DNA from: a bacterium BMS3Bbin10
GTDB taxonomy: Bacteria > Pseudomonadota > Alphaproteobacteria > Rhizobiales > Methyloligellaceae
Length of the DNA stretch: 52,333 nt
Direction: 5' to 3'
Assembly (NCBI GenBank): GCA_002897995.1
Contig: BDTT01000029.1
Coordinates: forward strand, 1-52,333
Both the position numbers and the translations under genes were made by a program. Below are positions 7,859-16,658 of this stretch, in pieces (position 1 is the first letter of the stretch; each line of letters opens with the position of its first letter). The notes beneath the pieces were generated by a model. The model was not told where the DNA came from. It saw only the letters and a list, made by a program, of their open reading frames with translations, and made no database searches.

Positions 7859-9672
7859 GCATATCCGCAAGCACGACAGAGGCCCCGCCGAGGCGAGCGC
7901 GAAAATCGGCGTTGCTGAGATACTGGCCGCTTTATCCGGCGTTTCTGTTTCTGGGCTTTTTCTTCCTCTATCCGGTGATACTGCTGCTCGGGCTGAGTTT
8001 TGTCGACAATCAGGGGGCTCTGACCGGCGAGCATTATTCCCGCCTGGTTGCCTCTTCGACATACCTCAAAGTTTTGATGATTACGTTGAAGATTGCCGGC
8101 TGGACGACCGTGATCGCAATTCTCGCCGGCTATCCGGTCGCCTACCTTCTGGCGACGGTCAAAACCTCCACGCGCAATCGGCTCATCATCTGGGTGCTGA
8201 TGCCGTTCTGGACCAGTTTCCTCGTTCGCACCTTTGCCTGGATCGTTTTGCTGGGCCGCAAGGGCGCGCTCAATCAGTGGCTCGAAGCGCTGGGTCTCGT
8301 CGACCAGCCCGTGGCCATGATCTTCAACTTCGCCGGCGTCATGATCGGCATGGTGCACGCGCTCATGCCGCTGTGCATCCTCACGATGCTCTCCGTCATG
8401 GAGAATATCGACACGAATCTGACAAAGGCCGCCTCGACTCTCGGTGCGCGTGGAGGCCAGGCATTCTGGAGAATCTATTTTCCGCTCTCGGTCCCGGGTA
8501 TTGCGGCCGGCGGCATGCTCGTCTTCATCACCGCGCTCGGTTTTTTCATTACTCCGGCGCTGTTGGGCGGAGCGCGTGAAACCATGATCGTTCAGGTTAT
8601 CATTTTTAATATCCAGGAGGTTCTGAACTGGGGGTTCGCCGGGGCTATCGCCGTCCTGCTTCTGGTCGCGGTTCTCATCATATTCTATCTTTATGACCGC
8701 CTGCTCGGCCTTTCGACGCTTTCGGGCGAGTCGTCACTCGCCGCTCAGTCATCCTCCAGGGCAAATCCTTTCTCCCGGCTGGGCAAATTCCTGGGCGGGC
8801 TCTTCATCGAGGCCATGGCCTCGATCTGCGAGAAGGCCGGCGCTTTCTACGACCATATCTTCCCGCGTAAAGCCAACAGGCCATCGCGGAGGCATTCGCG
8901 CAGGGTCATTTGGGGGGCCGGTCTCGCCATCATTGGATTTCTGGCTCTGCCGGCTCTCTTTATCATACCGGTATCGTTCACCGAAGCCGGATTCCTGTCA
9001 TGGCCGCCGGAAGGCTTTTCGCTGAAATGGTATGAAGGTGTTTTCGAATCCAATGTCTGGTTCCGGGCGGCGCTGCGCTCGTTCATAGTGGCTATTTTTG
9101 CCGCCTTCCTGGGCATGTGCATTGGCGTTCCGGCCGCTTTTCTGCTCGTCAGACAGAGCTTCTTAGGCAAGGCCGCGGTGTTCGCCTTCCTGGTTTCGCC
9201 GATTATCATCCCGAATATCATTATCGCAGTGTCCCTGTTTTACCTTTATTCGAAGCTGGGGCTCACGGGCACGACGGTTGGATTGATCCTCGGCCATACG
9301 GTTCTCGCCATCCCCTATGTCGTTATTACGGTCATGGCCGTCCTCAAGAATTATGACGTGCGGCTGGATCAGGCAGCCTGGACCCTGGGCGCTTCAAAAC
9401 TGAAAACATTGTGGCTCGTGACCTTCCCCCTGGTCCGCGCAGGCATGATCGCGGCGTTCATGTTTGCCTTCATCATCTCGTTCGACGAATTGACCATCGC
9501 CCTGTTCGTGACCGGAGGCGAGGTCACGACATTGCCGAAACAAATGTGGGATGACGCGCTCCTTCGGGTGAGCCCGACATTGGCGGCGGTCGCAACCTTG
9601 CTTCTTCTGTTCATGAGCGGCGTCATTCTGGGATCTGAATTCCTGCGCCGCCGCAGCAAGCAGATGGGTTGA
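7855..9672 (+). CDS. Fused two-domain ABC permease (PotB-PotC type)
   Basis: 605 residues, about twice the usual permease length, made of two BPD_transp_1 domains in one chain. The first half (about 20-285) and second half (about 350-600) each carry about six hydrophobic segments and an EAA-type coupling loop: AASTLGARGGQAFWRIYFPL in the first and AAWTLGASKLKTLWLVTFPL in the second. They correspond to PotB and PotC of polyamine-type importers, joined by a basic linker around 290-345 (SRRHSRR). The ATGA overlap with the ATPase gene and the 6-base gap to the racemase show one operon. The fusion fixes a 1:1 heterodimeric pore; similar fusions are known in some iron and polyamine-like importers. 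Confidence 0.88.
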   Translation: MSISASTTEAPPRRARKSALLRYWPLYPAFLFLGFFFLYPVILLLGLSFVDNQGALTGEHYSRLVASSTYLKVLMITLKIAGWTTVIAILAGYPVAYLLATVKTSTRNRLIIWVLMPFWTSFLVRTFAWIVLLGRKGALNQWLEALGLVDQPVAMIFNFAGVMIGMVHALMPLCILTMLSVMENIDTNLTKAASTLGARGGQAFWRIYFPLSVPGIAAGGMLVFITALGFFITPALLGGARETMIVQVIIFNIQEVLNWGFAGAIAVLLLVAVLIIFYLYDRLLGLSTLSGESSLAAQSSSRANPFSRLGKFLGGLFIEAMASICEKAGAFYDHIFPRKANRPSRRHSRRVIWGAGLAIIGFLALPALFIIPVSFTEAGFLSWPPEGFSLKWYEGVFESNVWFRAALRSFIVAIFAAFLGMCIGVPAAFLLVRQSFLGKAAVFAFLVSPIIIPNIIIAVSLFYLYSKLGLTGTTVGLILGHTVLAIPYVVITVMAVLKNYDVRLDQAAWTLGASKLKTLWLVTFPLVRAGMIAAFMFAFIISFDELTIALFVTGGEVTTLPKQMWDDALLRVSPTLAAVATLLLLFMSGVILGSEFLRRRSKQMG

Positions 9673-9678
9673 CCGGTC

Positions 9679-10452
9679 ATGAAACCCCGGTCAGCAAAAA
9701 AGCCAATGAAGAGCGCGACACTCATTGACGGCGGTCTCAACATCTATGGCATCGCGATCGGCGTACTTTGTCTGGAGTCCTATTTCGCCAAATTGCCCGG
9801 GCACATCAAGAACGCGACCAGCTTCGACTTTCCCGTCAGCTATAAGGTCGTCGGGGGCGCGACCGTGGAAAGACTTCTGCGGCGTCCCGATCCCGAACTC
9901 CGTGCACGATTCATTGAAGCTGCGCGCGAACTGGAGCGGGACGGCGTGGCCGCGATCACCGGAAGCTGCGGCTTTCTCGCCCTGTTCCAGAAGGAGCTTG
10001 CGGATGCCGTCGACATCCCGGTCTTCGCCTCCAGCCTGATTCAGGTGCCCATGGTTCACCGGATGCTGAAGGACGGCCAGACGGTCGGAGTTATGACGGC
10101 CAGCAGCAAAAGTCTGACACCGGCTCATTTCGAAGCGGTGGGCGCGGCGGGGGTCCCGGTATCGGTGATCGGGATGGATGACGCCCGGGAATTTACGGAA
10201 GTGATCGTGGAAGGGCGGCGGGAGCCCCTCGATTTCACAAAACTCGAGCAGGAGTTCGTCACGGCGGCGAAATCGCTTCTCCAGCAAGACCGGCAGATTG
10301 GCGCGATTGTCCTTGAGTGCACCGATATGTGCTCCTTTGCCGCCAGCATCCAGTCTGAGGTTGGGCTGCCGGTGTTCGATCTGACGACGCTGACGCGCAT
10401 GGTCGCGGCGGCTGTCATGCAACGCCACTATCAAGGGTTCACGCCGCGGTAG
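9679..10452 (+). CDS. Asp/Glu/hydantoin racemase superfamily enzyme
   Basis: 257 residues with the two-lobed racemase fold pattern: Cys97 in TGSCGFL and Cys214 in LECTDM sit where the two acid/base cysteines of cofactor-independent Asp/Glu racemases occur. The family also includes hydantoin racemases and decarboxylases, so racemisation is likely but substrate choice is open. It starts 6 bases after the permease stop; an internal ATG at 9706 (before KSATLIDGG) is a possible alternative because neither start has a good ribosome site. Followed by a D-amino acid dehydrogenase-like enzyme, it could supply the D-enantiomer for oxidation. That link is inference from gene order. Confidence 0.75.
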   Translation: MKPRSAKKPMKSATLIDGGLNIYGIAIGVLCLESYFAKLPGHIKNATSFDFPVSYKVVGGATVERLLRRPDPELRARFIEAARELERDGVAAITGSCGFLALFQKELADAVDIPVFASSLIQVPMVHRMLKDGQTVGVMTASSKSLTPAHFEAVGAAGVPVSVIGMDDAREFTEVIVEGRREPLDFTKLEQEFVTAAKSLLQQDRQIGAIVLECTDMCSFAASIQSEVGLPVFDLTTLTRMVAAAVMQRHYQGFTPR

Positions 10453-10474
10453 TCAGAGGAAAGAAAGGGTCATA

Positions 10475-11743
10475 ATGCGAGCAACCGGCAATTGGGCTCA
10501 GGGCCGGAAGGTGACGGTCATCGGCGCCGGCATCATCGGCATATCCTCGGCCCTCAATCTGCAACGCGCAGGATTTGACGTAACGGTTATCGACAAGGAG
10601 CCGCCGGGAGAGGGTGCATCCTCCGGAAATGCCGGCATCATGGCGCCCTGCGCATTCGTGCCGGTTCCCACGCCGGGCATCGTCTGGAAAGCGCCCGGCA
10701 TGCTGCTCGATCCGATGGGGCCGCTGTCGGTGCGCTGGAGCTATCTGCCACGGATGCTGCCCTGGCTCATGCGGTATCTCCGCAACAGCTCGGCGAAACG
10801 CGTGGAGAAGATAGCGGCCGCGCTCGCCACATTGGCGGACGGGGCTGTCGAGGAGCATCAGGCGCTTGCCAACGGCTCCGATGCCGAGCAGTGGCTGCGG
10901 CCCGCAACCTATGCCTATGTCTATGAAAGCGAGGAGGATTTCAAAAAGGAATCCTTTACGTGGAATCTGCGGCGCAAGCACGGCATCAAGATCAATATTC
11001 TGCGCAATGGCGAAGTGCAGGACATGGAGCCATCGATCGGTGCGGCCTACAAGTTTGCAATCACACTGGACCATCACGGATATGTTCGCGATCCCGAACA
11101 GCTGGTGAAATCATTGGCCCGGGAATTGAAACGCGCCGGCGGGCATGTGCTGCACCGGAAGGTTAGAGACATAGAAATCGGCCCCGAGGGCCCAACGCAG
11201 CTCGTTACCGATCAGGGGAACCTTGATCTTGATATCCTTGTCGTCGCGGCGGGGGCGTGGTCGGGCAAGCTCGCCAGCCGGTTGGGCAGCCCGGTACCGC
11301 TTGAGACGGAGCGCGGGTATCACGTGGTGCTTACAGATCCGGGTATCAGCCCCAAGGTCGCAATCATGTCGAGCAAGGGAAAATTTGTCGCCACACCGAT
11401 GACCATGGGGCTGCGCATAGCGGGCCTGGTGGAGTTTGGCGGTCTGGAAGCGCCGCCCAACTATGCCTGTGCGCGGACGTTGCTCAAGCATGCGGAATTA
11501 CTGTTCCCGGGTGTCAACACGAAAGACTTCACTGAATGGATGGGCCACCGGCCCGCGCTCCCGGACAGCCTGCCGGTGATCGGCCGCTCGCCGCATTTTG
11601 AAAATGTCTATTTCGCCTTTGGTCATCAGCATATCGGGCTTTCGACCGGGCCCAAGACCGGGCGGCTCATTGCCGACCTCGTCAGCGGGCGAACCCCGAA
11701 TATCGATATAGACCCGTTCGGTGTCGAACGCTTCAACTCGTAG
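10475..11743 (+). CDS. FAD-dependent oxidoreductase, D-amino acid dehydrogenase (DadA)-like
   Basis: 422 residues of the DAO superfamily. The FAD-binding dinucleotide fold is at the N terminus (VTVIGAGIIGISSALNLQRA, then D/E at the end of strand 2), followed by the GEGASSGNAGIM segment typical of DadA-type dehydrogenases, and a C-terminal GHQHIGLSTGPKTGRLIADL motif. AAAGGG precedes the ATG. No signal peptide is visible; such enzymes are usually peripheral membrane proteins passing electrons to quinone. Its position after a racemase-type gene fits oxidative deamination of an imported amino acid. Exact substrate (D-amino acid, N-methyl or N-alkyl amino acid) cannot be assigned. Confidence 0.8.
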   Translation: MRATGNWAQGRKVTVIGAGIIGISSALNLQRAGFDVTVIDKEPPGEGASSGNAGIMAPCAFVPVPTPGIVWKAPGMLLDPMGPLSVRWSYLPRMLPWLMRYLRNSSAKRVEKIAAALATLADGAVEEHQALANGSDAEQWLRPATYAYVYESEEDFKKESFTWNLRRKHGIKINILRNGEVQDMEPSIGAAYKFAITLDHHGYVRDPEQLVKSLARELKRAGGHVLHRKVRDIEIGPEGPTQLVTDQGNLDLDILVVAAGAWSGKLASRLGSPVPLETERGYHVVLTDPGISPKVAIMSSKGKFVATPMTMGLRIAGLVEFGGLEAPPNYACARTLLKHAELLFPGVNTKDFTEWMGHRPALPDSLPVIGRSPHFENVYFAFGHQHIGLSTGPKTGRLIADLVSGRTPNIDIDPFGVERFNS

Positions 11744-11796
11744 CCAGCTGGCATATTCAATTACTGCACGGTCCGGCAAACCGAAAGAGGGCTCAT

Positions 11797-13188
11797 ATGT
11801 CCATCTGCGATCCAGGCTCCACCCGCATCAATCCCGCGCAGGGCAAGGCTTACGATCCGCTGACGGCCGACGGGCCGGGCAGGGGCAGGCCCCATGCCTT
11901 GAGCTACTGGGCGGCAACTGCCGGCGAGGAACCGCCTCATGACGGATCGCTCACAGGCGATCGCGAAGTCGATATCGCCATTGTCGGAGCGGGTTATACC
12001 GGTCTCGCCGCCGCCCTTCATCTGGCCTGCGAGTACAATCTTTCGATTGCCGTGCTGGAGGCAAACCGGATCGGCTGGGGATGCAGCGGCCGCAATGGCA
12101 GCTTTGCGCGTGTGGCCTTCGGCCGGCTTGGCAAACAGGAGTGGATTGACCGGTACGGAATCAATCAGGCACGGCTCATGCTGGATGAGGCGCGCCAGGG
12201 ACTGAATCATCTCCGCTCATTGATCGAGGTCCACAATATCGACTGCGATCTCACCGAAGGAGGAAGCCTCGAGGTGGCGCATCGCCCGCGCCATGCCCGC
12301 CGCCTCGAAGAGCTTCACCGTCTGCTTGAGGAATCTTTCGATTACCGCACCGAGCTGCTGGATAGCACCGCGATTGCGGACCGTCATTATCGGGGCAGCG
12401 AGATACATGCCGGGTTGTTCGACAGCCGCTCCTTCGGCGTCCATCCCCTGAAGCTCGCCCATGGGCTTGCGCGGGCGGCGCGCGATGCCGGCGCGGCACT
12501 GCATGTCGGCTCCCCGGCACTCGCAATCCGGCGGGACGGCCCGCACCGCGTTCTTGAAACGCCCGGCGGGCGGCTCATTGCCCGTACCGTGATCATCGCA
12601 ACCAATGGCTATACGGGCGAGCGGCTCGTTCCGCAACTCAAGGGGCGCACGATGCCGGTGCTTTCGAATATCGTCGTAACGCGTGCGATGACGGCGGCGG
12701 AAAAAACGGCGAGCAATTTCGTTTCAGACGCGCTCATCCACGATACGCGCAAGCTGAGAAGCTATTACCGCCGTCTCCCGGACAATCGGATTCTGATGGG
12801 AGGGCGCGGGCCGATAACGGAGTCGCCGGCGGAAATGGCGGCGCAGACGGAACACCTGACCGCGACGATAGGAAATATCTGGCCGGCCCTTTCCGGCATC
12901 ACCGCCGATTATGCCTGGGGAGGCTGGGTCAATATGACCCGCGACTCCCTCCCGCATCTCTATTGGCTCGAAGATGACCCGGCGGTCATTGTGGCGATGG
13001 GGTATAACGGGACGGGCGTGCCCTATAGCATCGCGGCGGGGCGCCATGCCGCGCAGCTTGCCGTCACGGCGCGCTGCGAGGCGCCCGGCCCGTTGCTGGC
13101 GCCGCTCGAAAGATTCATGATGTCCGCTTTTCGCCGCCTGGGACAACGCGCATTGTACAAATTGTGGGGCTATCAGGATGGCCGCTGA
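11797..13188 (+). CDS. FAD-dependent oxidoreductase, PuuB/OrdL-like amine oxidase
   Basis: 463 residues. A leader of about 60 residues with the RPHALSYWAAT stretch seen in gamma-glutamylputrescine oxidase-like proteins precedes the FAD fold (VDIAIVGAGYTGLAAALHLA). SGRNGSFARV follows, and the C terminus has VAMGYNGTGVPYSIAAGRHA. GAGGG precedes the ATG. It is probably the last gene of the operon; 172 bases without a gene follow. Relatives oxidise secondary amines such as gamma-glutamylputrescine, and no gamma-glutamylation enzymes (PuuA, PuuC, PuuD) are present here, so a different amine is likely. Confidence 0.8.
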   Translation: MSICDPGSTRINPAQGKAYDPLTADGPGRGRPHALSYWAATAGEEPPHDGSLTGDREVDIAIVGAGYTGLAAALHLACEYNLSIAVLEANRIGWGCSGRNGSFARVAFGRLGKQEWIDRYGINQARLMLDEARQGLNHLRSLIEVHNIDCDLTEGGSLEVAHRPRHARRLEELHRLLEESFDYRTELLDSTAIADRHYRGSEIHAGLFDSRSFGVHPLKLAHGLARAARDAGAALHVGSPALAIRRDGPHRVLETPGGRLIARTVIIATNGYTGERLVPQLKGRTMPVLSNIVVTRAMTAAEKTASNFVSDALIHDTRKLRSYYRRLPDNRILMGGRGPITESPAEMAAQTEHLTATIGNIWPALSGITADYAWGGWVNMTRDSLPHLYWLEDDPAVIVAMGYNGTGVPYSIAAGRHAAQLAVTARCEAPGPLLAPLERFMMSAFRRLGQRALYKLWGYQDGR

Positions 13189-13360
13189 GCATGAGAAACC
13201 GAGGGCGCGGGCCGCGCCCGCGCATCCTTGCCGGGCAGTCGGAACACCGGAGAACCGCCCCTATCACGGACCTCGACGCGGTCCCCGGCCGGCGCCACTA
13301 TTTTCAATAACCTGGCGCGGAATGCGGTCTATATGATCGAGGTCATGTCTGTCGTTCCGG

Positions 13361-13921
13361 ATGACCCTTACTTTGCCGGTTATGATCACGAACAAACCCC
13401 TGCCCGGTGCCCGGCGGCCGGATGATGCCGGAGCGCGGGGTTTCGCCCGGCTGTTGCCGCCCGTCCCCCTGTTTGCGCTCCAGCCGCTGCTGGGGCATAT
13501 CGTCAGAACCGTGGCGCGGCGGCACCCGGAGCTGATTGCCCGGCTCGGCGACAATTGCAAAAAGCGTTTCCTGATAGATCCGTATAATCTGCCGTTTTTT
13601 CTGCTGCTTCAGCCTGATCCCGACCGGCCGCAGCTGAGAGCGCACACCCGCGGCCAGGACGTCGAGCATGACGTGCATATTTCCGGAACTCTTGTGACGC
13701 TGCTCAGGATGATCGACGGACAAAGCGACAGCGATGCCCTGTTCTTCAATCGCGATCTGGCCGTTACCGGCGACACCGAGGCGGTCGTCGCCCTGCGCAA
13801 CGCCCTCGACAATATGGATGCCACGCTGGCCGACGACGTTGCGGCCTGTTTCGGTCCTCTGTCGCGCCCGGTGCGCGGCGTGATTGATTTGACCCTCAAG
13901 TTTGCGAGCCAAAAACCATGA
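13361..13921 (+). CDS. ubiT: UbiT: SCP2-domain accessory factor for O2-independent ubiquinone biosynthesis
   Basis: 186 residues with an SCP2-type lipid-binding domain (about 50-150; FFLLLQPD..., VHISGTLVTLLRMIDGQSDSDALFFNRDLAVTG...). Alone this would be a generic sterol-carrier domain, but the ATGA overlap with ubiU and the following ubiV identify it as ubiT. In E. coli UbiT binds prenylated ubiquinone precursors while UbiU-UbiV hydroxylate them without oxygen. The start is uncertain: ATG 13361 or ATG 13382, neither with a good ribosome site. Upstream, ATGA-N6-TCAT near 13333-13346 has the spacing of an FNR-family site but lacks the outer TT/AA bases, so I do not call it. Confidence 0.85.
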   Translation: MTLTLPVMITNKPLPGARRPDDAGARGFARLLPPVPLFALQPLLGHIVRTVARRHPELIARLGDNCKKRFLIDPYNLPFFLLLQPDPDRPQLRAHTRGQDVEHDVHISGTLVTLLRMIDGQSDSDALFFNRDLAVTGDTEAVVALRNALDNMDATLADDVAACFGPLSRPVRGVIDLTLKFASQKP

Positions 13922-14922
13922 CCCAGTTATTCAAGCCGGAGCTGGTGTGCCCGGCCGGGACCCCCGCCGGTCTGCGCACCGCGGTGGACGCCGGCGCCGA
14001 TGCGGTTTATTGCGGCTTTCAGGGCCCGACCAATGCGCGCAATTTCCCCGGCCTCAATTTTACCCTTGCCGAGATGGCCGACGCCGTGACCTACGCCCAT
14101 GACGGCGGCGCCAAGGTTCTGGCGGCGATCAATTCATTCCCCACCGCCGGGCGGACCGAAATCTGGAAAAAGGCCATCGACGACGCTGTGAGCATCGGCA
14201 TTGACGCGGTGATAATCGCCGATATCGGCATGGCCGGATACATGAGCAGGAACCATCCCGCGCAGCGCATTCATCTGTCCGTGCAGGCCGGCGCGTCGTC
14301 GCCCGAGGCGATCAATTTTTATTGCCGCAATTTCGATATCAAGCGCGTGGTGCTGCCGCGCATTCTGACCGTTGCGGAGATCAAGAAGGTGCATGACGAA
14401 ATCGGTTGCGAAATCGAGGCCTTCGTTTTTGGCAATATCGGCATGATGGCCGAAGGCCGCTGCGCGCTCACCAATTACGTCACCGGCCAGTCGACCAACA
14501 TGGATGGGGTATGCTCGCCCGCGAGCCATGTTCACTATGAAGAAGACGAGGACCGCAACCTGAAGACGAAACTCGGTGAATTCACCATCGACTGCATAGC
14601 CTGCGGCGAAAATGCGGGCTATCCCACGATTTGCAAGGGCCGCTACAATGCCGGCCACAAACAGGAATATTACGCCTTTGAAGAGCCGGTCAGCCTGAAC
14701 CTCACCCGATTGCTGCCCGATTTGATGCGTGCCGGTGTCACGGCTCTGAAGATCGAGGGCCGGCAACGCTCGCGGGCCTATGTCAAAGCCGTGGTCTCTG
14801 CGTTTCGTCAGGCCGTCGATGCCTATTCGCGAGGCGACGAACCCGATATCAGCAATCTGCTGGCGCTGACCGAGGGCCACCGCGAAACCCAGGGCGCATT
14901 CCGCTCGAAAACCTGGAGGTGA
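13918..14922 (+). CDS. ubiU: UbiU: U32-peptidase-family oxygen-independent ubiquinone hydroxylase subunit
   Basis: 334 residues of the U32 peptidase family, which are Fe-S proteins rather than proteases here. With UbiV it forms the complex adding hydroxyl groups to the ubiquinone ring without O2, using prephenate as oxygen donor in E. coli. Visible signatures are ELVCPAGTPAGLRTAV, NAGYPTICKGRY and LKIEGRQRS. Candidate cluster ligands are Cys182, Cys199 and Cys239. The E. coli protein uses a CX6C pair (C169/C176) plus C193 and C232; here the position equivalent to the first is Gly175, while two additional cysteines, Cys226 and Cys229 (DCIACG), are available. The start overlaps the ubiT stop (ATGA). 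Confidence 0.9.
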   Translation: MTQLFKPELVCPAGTPAGLRTAVDAGADAVYCGFQGPTNARNFPGLNFTLAEMADAVTYAHDGGAKVLAAINSFPTAGRTEIWKKAIDDAVSIGIDAVIIADIGMAGYMSRNHPAQRIHLSVQAGASSPEAINFYCRNFDIKRVVLPRILTVAEIKKVHDEIGCEIEAFVFGNIGMMAEGRCALTNYVTGQSTNMDGVCSPASHVHYEEDEDRNLKTKLGEFTIDCIACGENAGYPTICKGRYNAGHKQEYYAFEEPVSLNLTRLLPDLMRAGVTALKIEGRQRSRAYVKAVVSAFRQAVDAYSRGDEPDISNLLALTEGHRETQGAFRSKTWR

Positions 14923-14925
14923 GCC

Positions 14926-15825
14926 ATGACGCCGCAACTCACGCTCGGCCCGGTTCTGTATAACTGGCCGGCCGAAACCTGGCGCGACTTCTATTTCCGG
15001 ATAGCCGACGAGGCGCCGGTGGACACCGTGTTTATCGGCGAGGTCATATGCTCGAAACGCGCCCCCCTGTTCGACCCCTATCTGGAAGAGGTCGTGGCGC
15101 GCCTGAAAAAGAGCGGAAAAGACCTGGTGTTCGCCTCGCTTGCCGAAGTGACCAGCAATATCGACCGCCGGCTGGTGGAGCGGGTGGCGGCGTCGGACGA
15201 ATTCTTCATCGAGGCCAATGATGCCTCCGCGCTCTGGTATCTCGATGGCCGTCCGCACGCGATCGGCCCTTATATGAACGCCTATAACGAAGACAGTCTG
15301 GAATTCTTTGCCGGCAATGGCGCGCGCAGCATCTGCCTGCCGCCGGAGATGCCGGCAAATGGAATTGCGGCCCTGGGCAAAAGGTCGGGCGAACTCGGGC
15401 TGGAACTGGAAGTTCAGGTTTACGGGCGCATCCCGCTGGCGTTGTCGGCCAGGTGCTATCACGCGCGCGCCCATGACCGCACCAAGGACAGTTGCCAGTT
15501 TATCTGCGACCGCGATGCCGACGGCATGGTGCTGCACACGCTCGAGGACAGACCGTTTCTCACCATCAACGGCATCCAGACCCAATCCTACACCTGTCTC
15601 AATCTGATCAACGAACTGGATGAACTTGCGGCCTCCGGGGTCAGCCGGTTTCGTATCTCGCCGCAAAGCACCGGCACCGTGGCGGTCGCCAAATCCTTCA
15701 GCGCCCTCCTGGACAAGGAAATCACCCCCGCGGAGGCAAATGAATGCTTGCAGGAAAGCGGCCTCGATGCGCCCTTCTCGAACGGTTTTTACCACCACCA
15801 GCCCGGGATGGAATGGTGCGCATAG
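14926..15825 (+). CDS. ubiV: UbiV: U32-peptidase-family partner of UbiU
   Basis: 299 residues, starting 3 bases after the ubiU stop, with GGAGGTGAGCC directly before the ATG. The four Fe-S cysteines known from E. coli UbiV (C39, C180, C193, C197) match Cys42, Cys177, Cys190 and Cys194, with the same CX12CX3C spacing, so a 4Fe-4S cluster is expected. It works as a heterodimer with UbiU in oxygen-independent ring hydroxylation of ubiquinone. The ubiTUV operon implies that the organism needs ubiquinone under low or no oxygen, for instance during denitrification. It converges on the minus-strand barrel gene with 26 bases between. Confidence 0.9.
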   Translation: MTPQLTLGPVLYNWPAETWRDFYFRIADEAPVDTVFIGEVICSKRAPLFDPYLEEVVARLKKSGKDLVFASLAEVTSNIDRRLVERVAASDEFFIEANDASALWYLDGRPHAIGPYMNAYNEDSLEFFAGNGARSICLPPEMPANGIAALGKRSGELGLELEVQVYGRIPLALSARCYHARAHDRTKDSCQFICDRDADGMVLHTLEDRPFLTINGIQTQSYTCLNLINELDELAASGVSRFRISPQSTGTVAVAKSFSALLDKEITPAEANECLQESGLDAPFSNGFYHHQPGMEWCA

Positions 15826-15851
15826 CCGCCGGGGGTTAAAATCCGGATCTT

Positions 15852-16658
15852 CTATTTGCCGGCCGGGCCGGGCGCCGAGCGGACATATCCCGATCCTCCG
15901 GCCGTGAAATGGTCGATCCAGATGTTGGTCTCCAGTGTTCCGCCATCGACCAGCCGGACCTTGTTCGTCGCGTAGCTCAGGCGGTATTCGGTAAAGACCG
16001 AGCCGGACTTGGTAACCCCGAATTCGATACCGGCAAAAGCGTGAAACGCGAATCCGGTCCACTGAAAGGAAAAGGTTCTTTGGGAGATGTCCCGGCGCTG
16101 TACTTCGGCGTGCGGCACCGAGAGCCCGGCCCCGAACCCGATATAGGGCCTGATCCGCCCGAAAAACGGCATCCGGTAAATGACGCTGCCGGTCAGAAGA
16201 TTGAGGCCGTCGGTGAATTCGAGACGGCGGAACGTCGCCGAGGCGGCTTCTTTTTCAGGCACCGTAACGCCGTCCCGCGTGCCTGACTGGCGGACCACAC
16301 GGTCCCGGTTCGCCACAACCTTGATATAGACCAGATCGGCCATGGCGCCCAGCGACCGCCCGGGCGGGAACCACCAGGTTCCCCGGAAGCCGTGATAGGG
16401 CGGCATTTTACGGGGTTCGGCGTTCCAGCTGACGTCCTTGAGCACCATATCGGTACCGTTGGGCTGTTTCAGGATGACGTCGCTGTCGCGCGCCGTGGTA
16501 AATCCGCCATATATGCCGCCCGCGATATCGGGCGCGGCGGGGCCGGACCAGAAGCTTCGCGAGAACAGAGCGGACAGGCCTGTGGAAGTCCGGCCCGCCT
16601 GATCGCGGGCTGGCTGATTTTGCTCTGCGATCAGCACAGCCGAGGCGATGCCGATCAA
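15852..16658 (-). CDS. Predicted outer-membrane beta-barrel protein, possibly lipid A-modifying; start region out of frame
   Basis: Alternating hydrophobic/polar strands rich in aromatic residues and Gly (GFRGTWWF, GAMADLVYIKV, IRPYIGFGAGLSVPHAEVQ, FAFHAFAGIEFGVT, VFTEYRLSYA) indicate an eight-strand-type outer-membrane barrel. It resembles proteins annotated as lipid A oxidase (LpxQ), which would fit its place after lpxXL, but I hold that loosely. The only in-frame start is TTG 16658, which falls inside the signal peptide: hydrophobic residues continue upstream (RFAAGAALIGIASAVLIA). A GGAGG site and TTG at 16725 lie in another frame, and one more CG unit in the (CG)4 run at 16688-16695 would join the two. 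Frameshift, slippage switch or sequence error are all possible. Confidence 0.6.
   Translation of the reverse strand: MIGIASAVLIAEQNQPARDQAGRTSTGLSALFSRSFWSGPAAPDIAGGIYGGFTTARDSDVILKQPNGTDMVLKDVSWNAEPRKMPPYHGFRGTWWFPPGRSLGAMADLVYIKVVANRDRVVRQSGTRDGVTVPEKEAASATFRRLEFTDGLNLLTGSVIYRMPFFGRIRPYIGFGAGLSVPHAEVQRRDISQRTFSFQWTGFAFHAFAGIEFGVTKSGSVFTEYRLSYATNKVRLVDGGTLETNIWIDHFTAGGSGYVRSAPGPAGK

Noticed and set aside
13333-13346. FNR box before ubiT (ATGA-N6-TCAT)
   Set aside because: Spacing fits, but the outer TT and AA bases of the FNR consensus are absent; too weak to call.
14134-15825. Long minus-strand open frame across ubiU and ubiV
   Set aside because: Antisense shadow of two coupled genes with clear motifs; composition is Arg/Gly/His-rich without domains.
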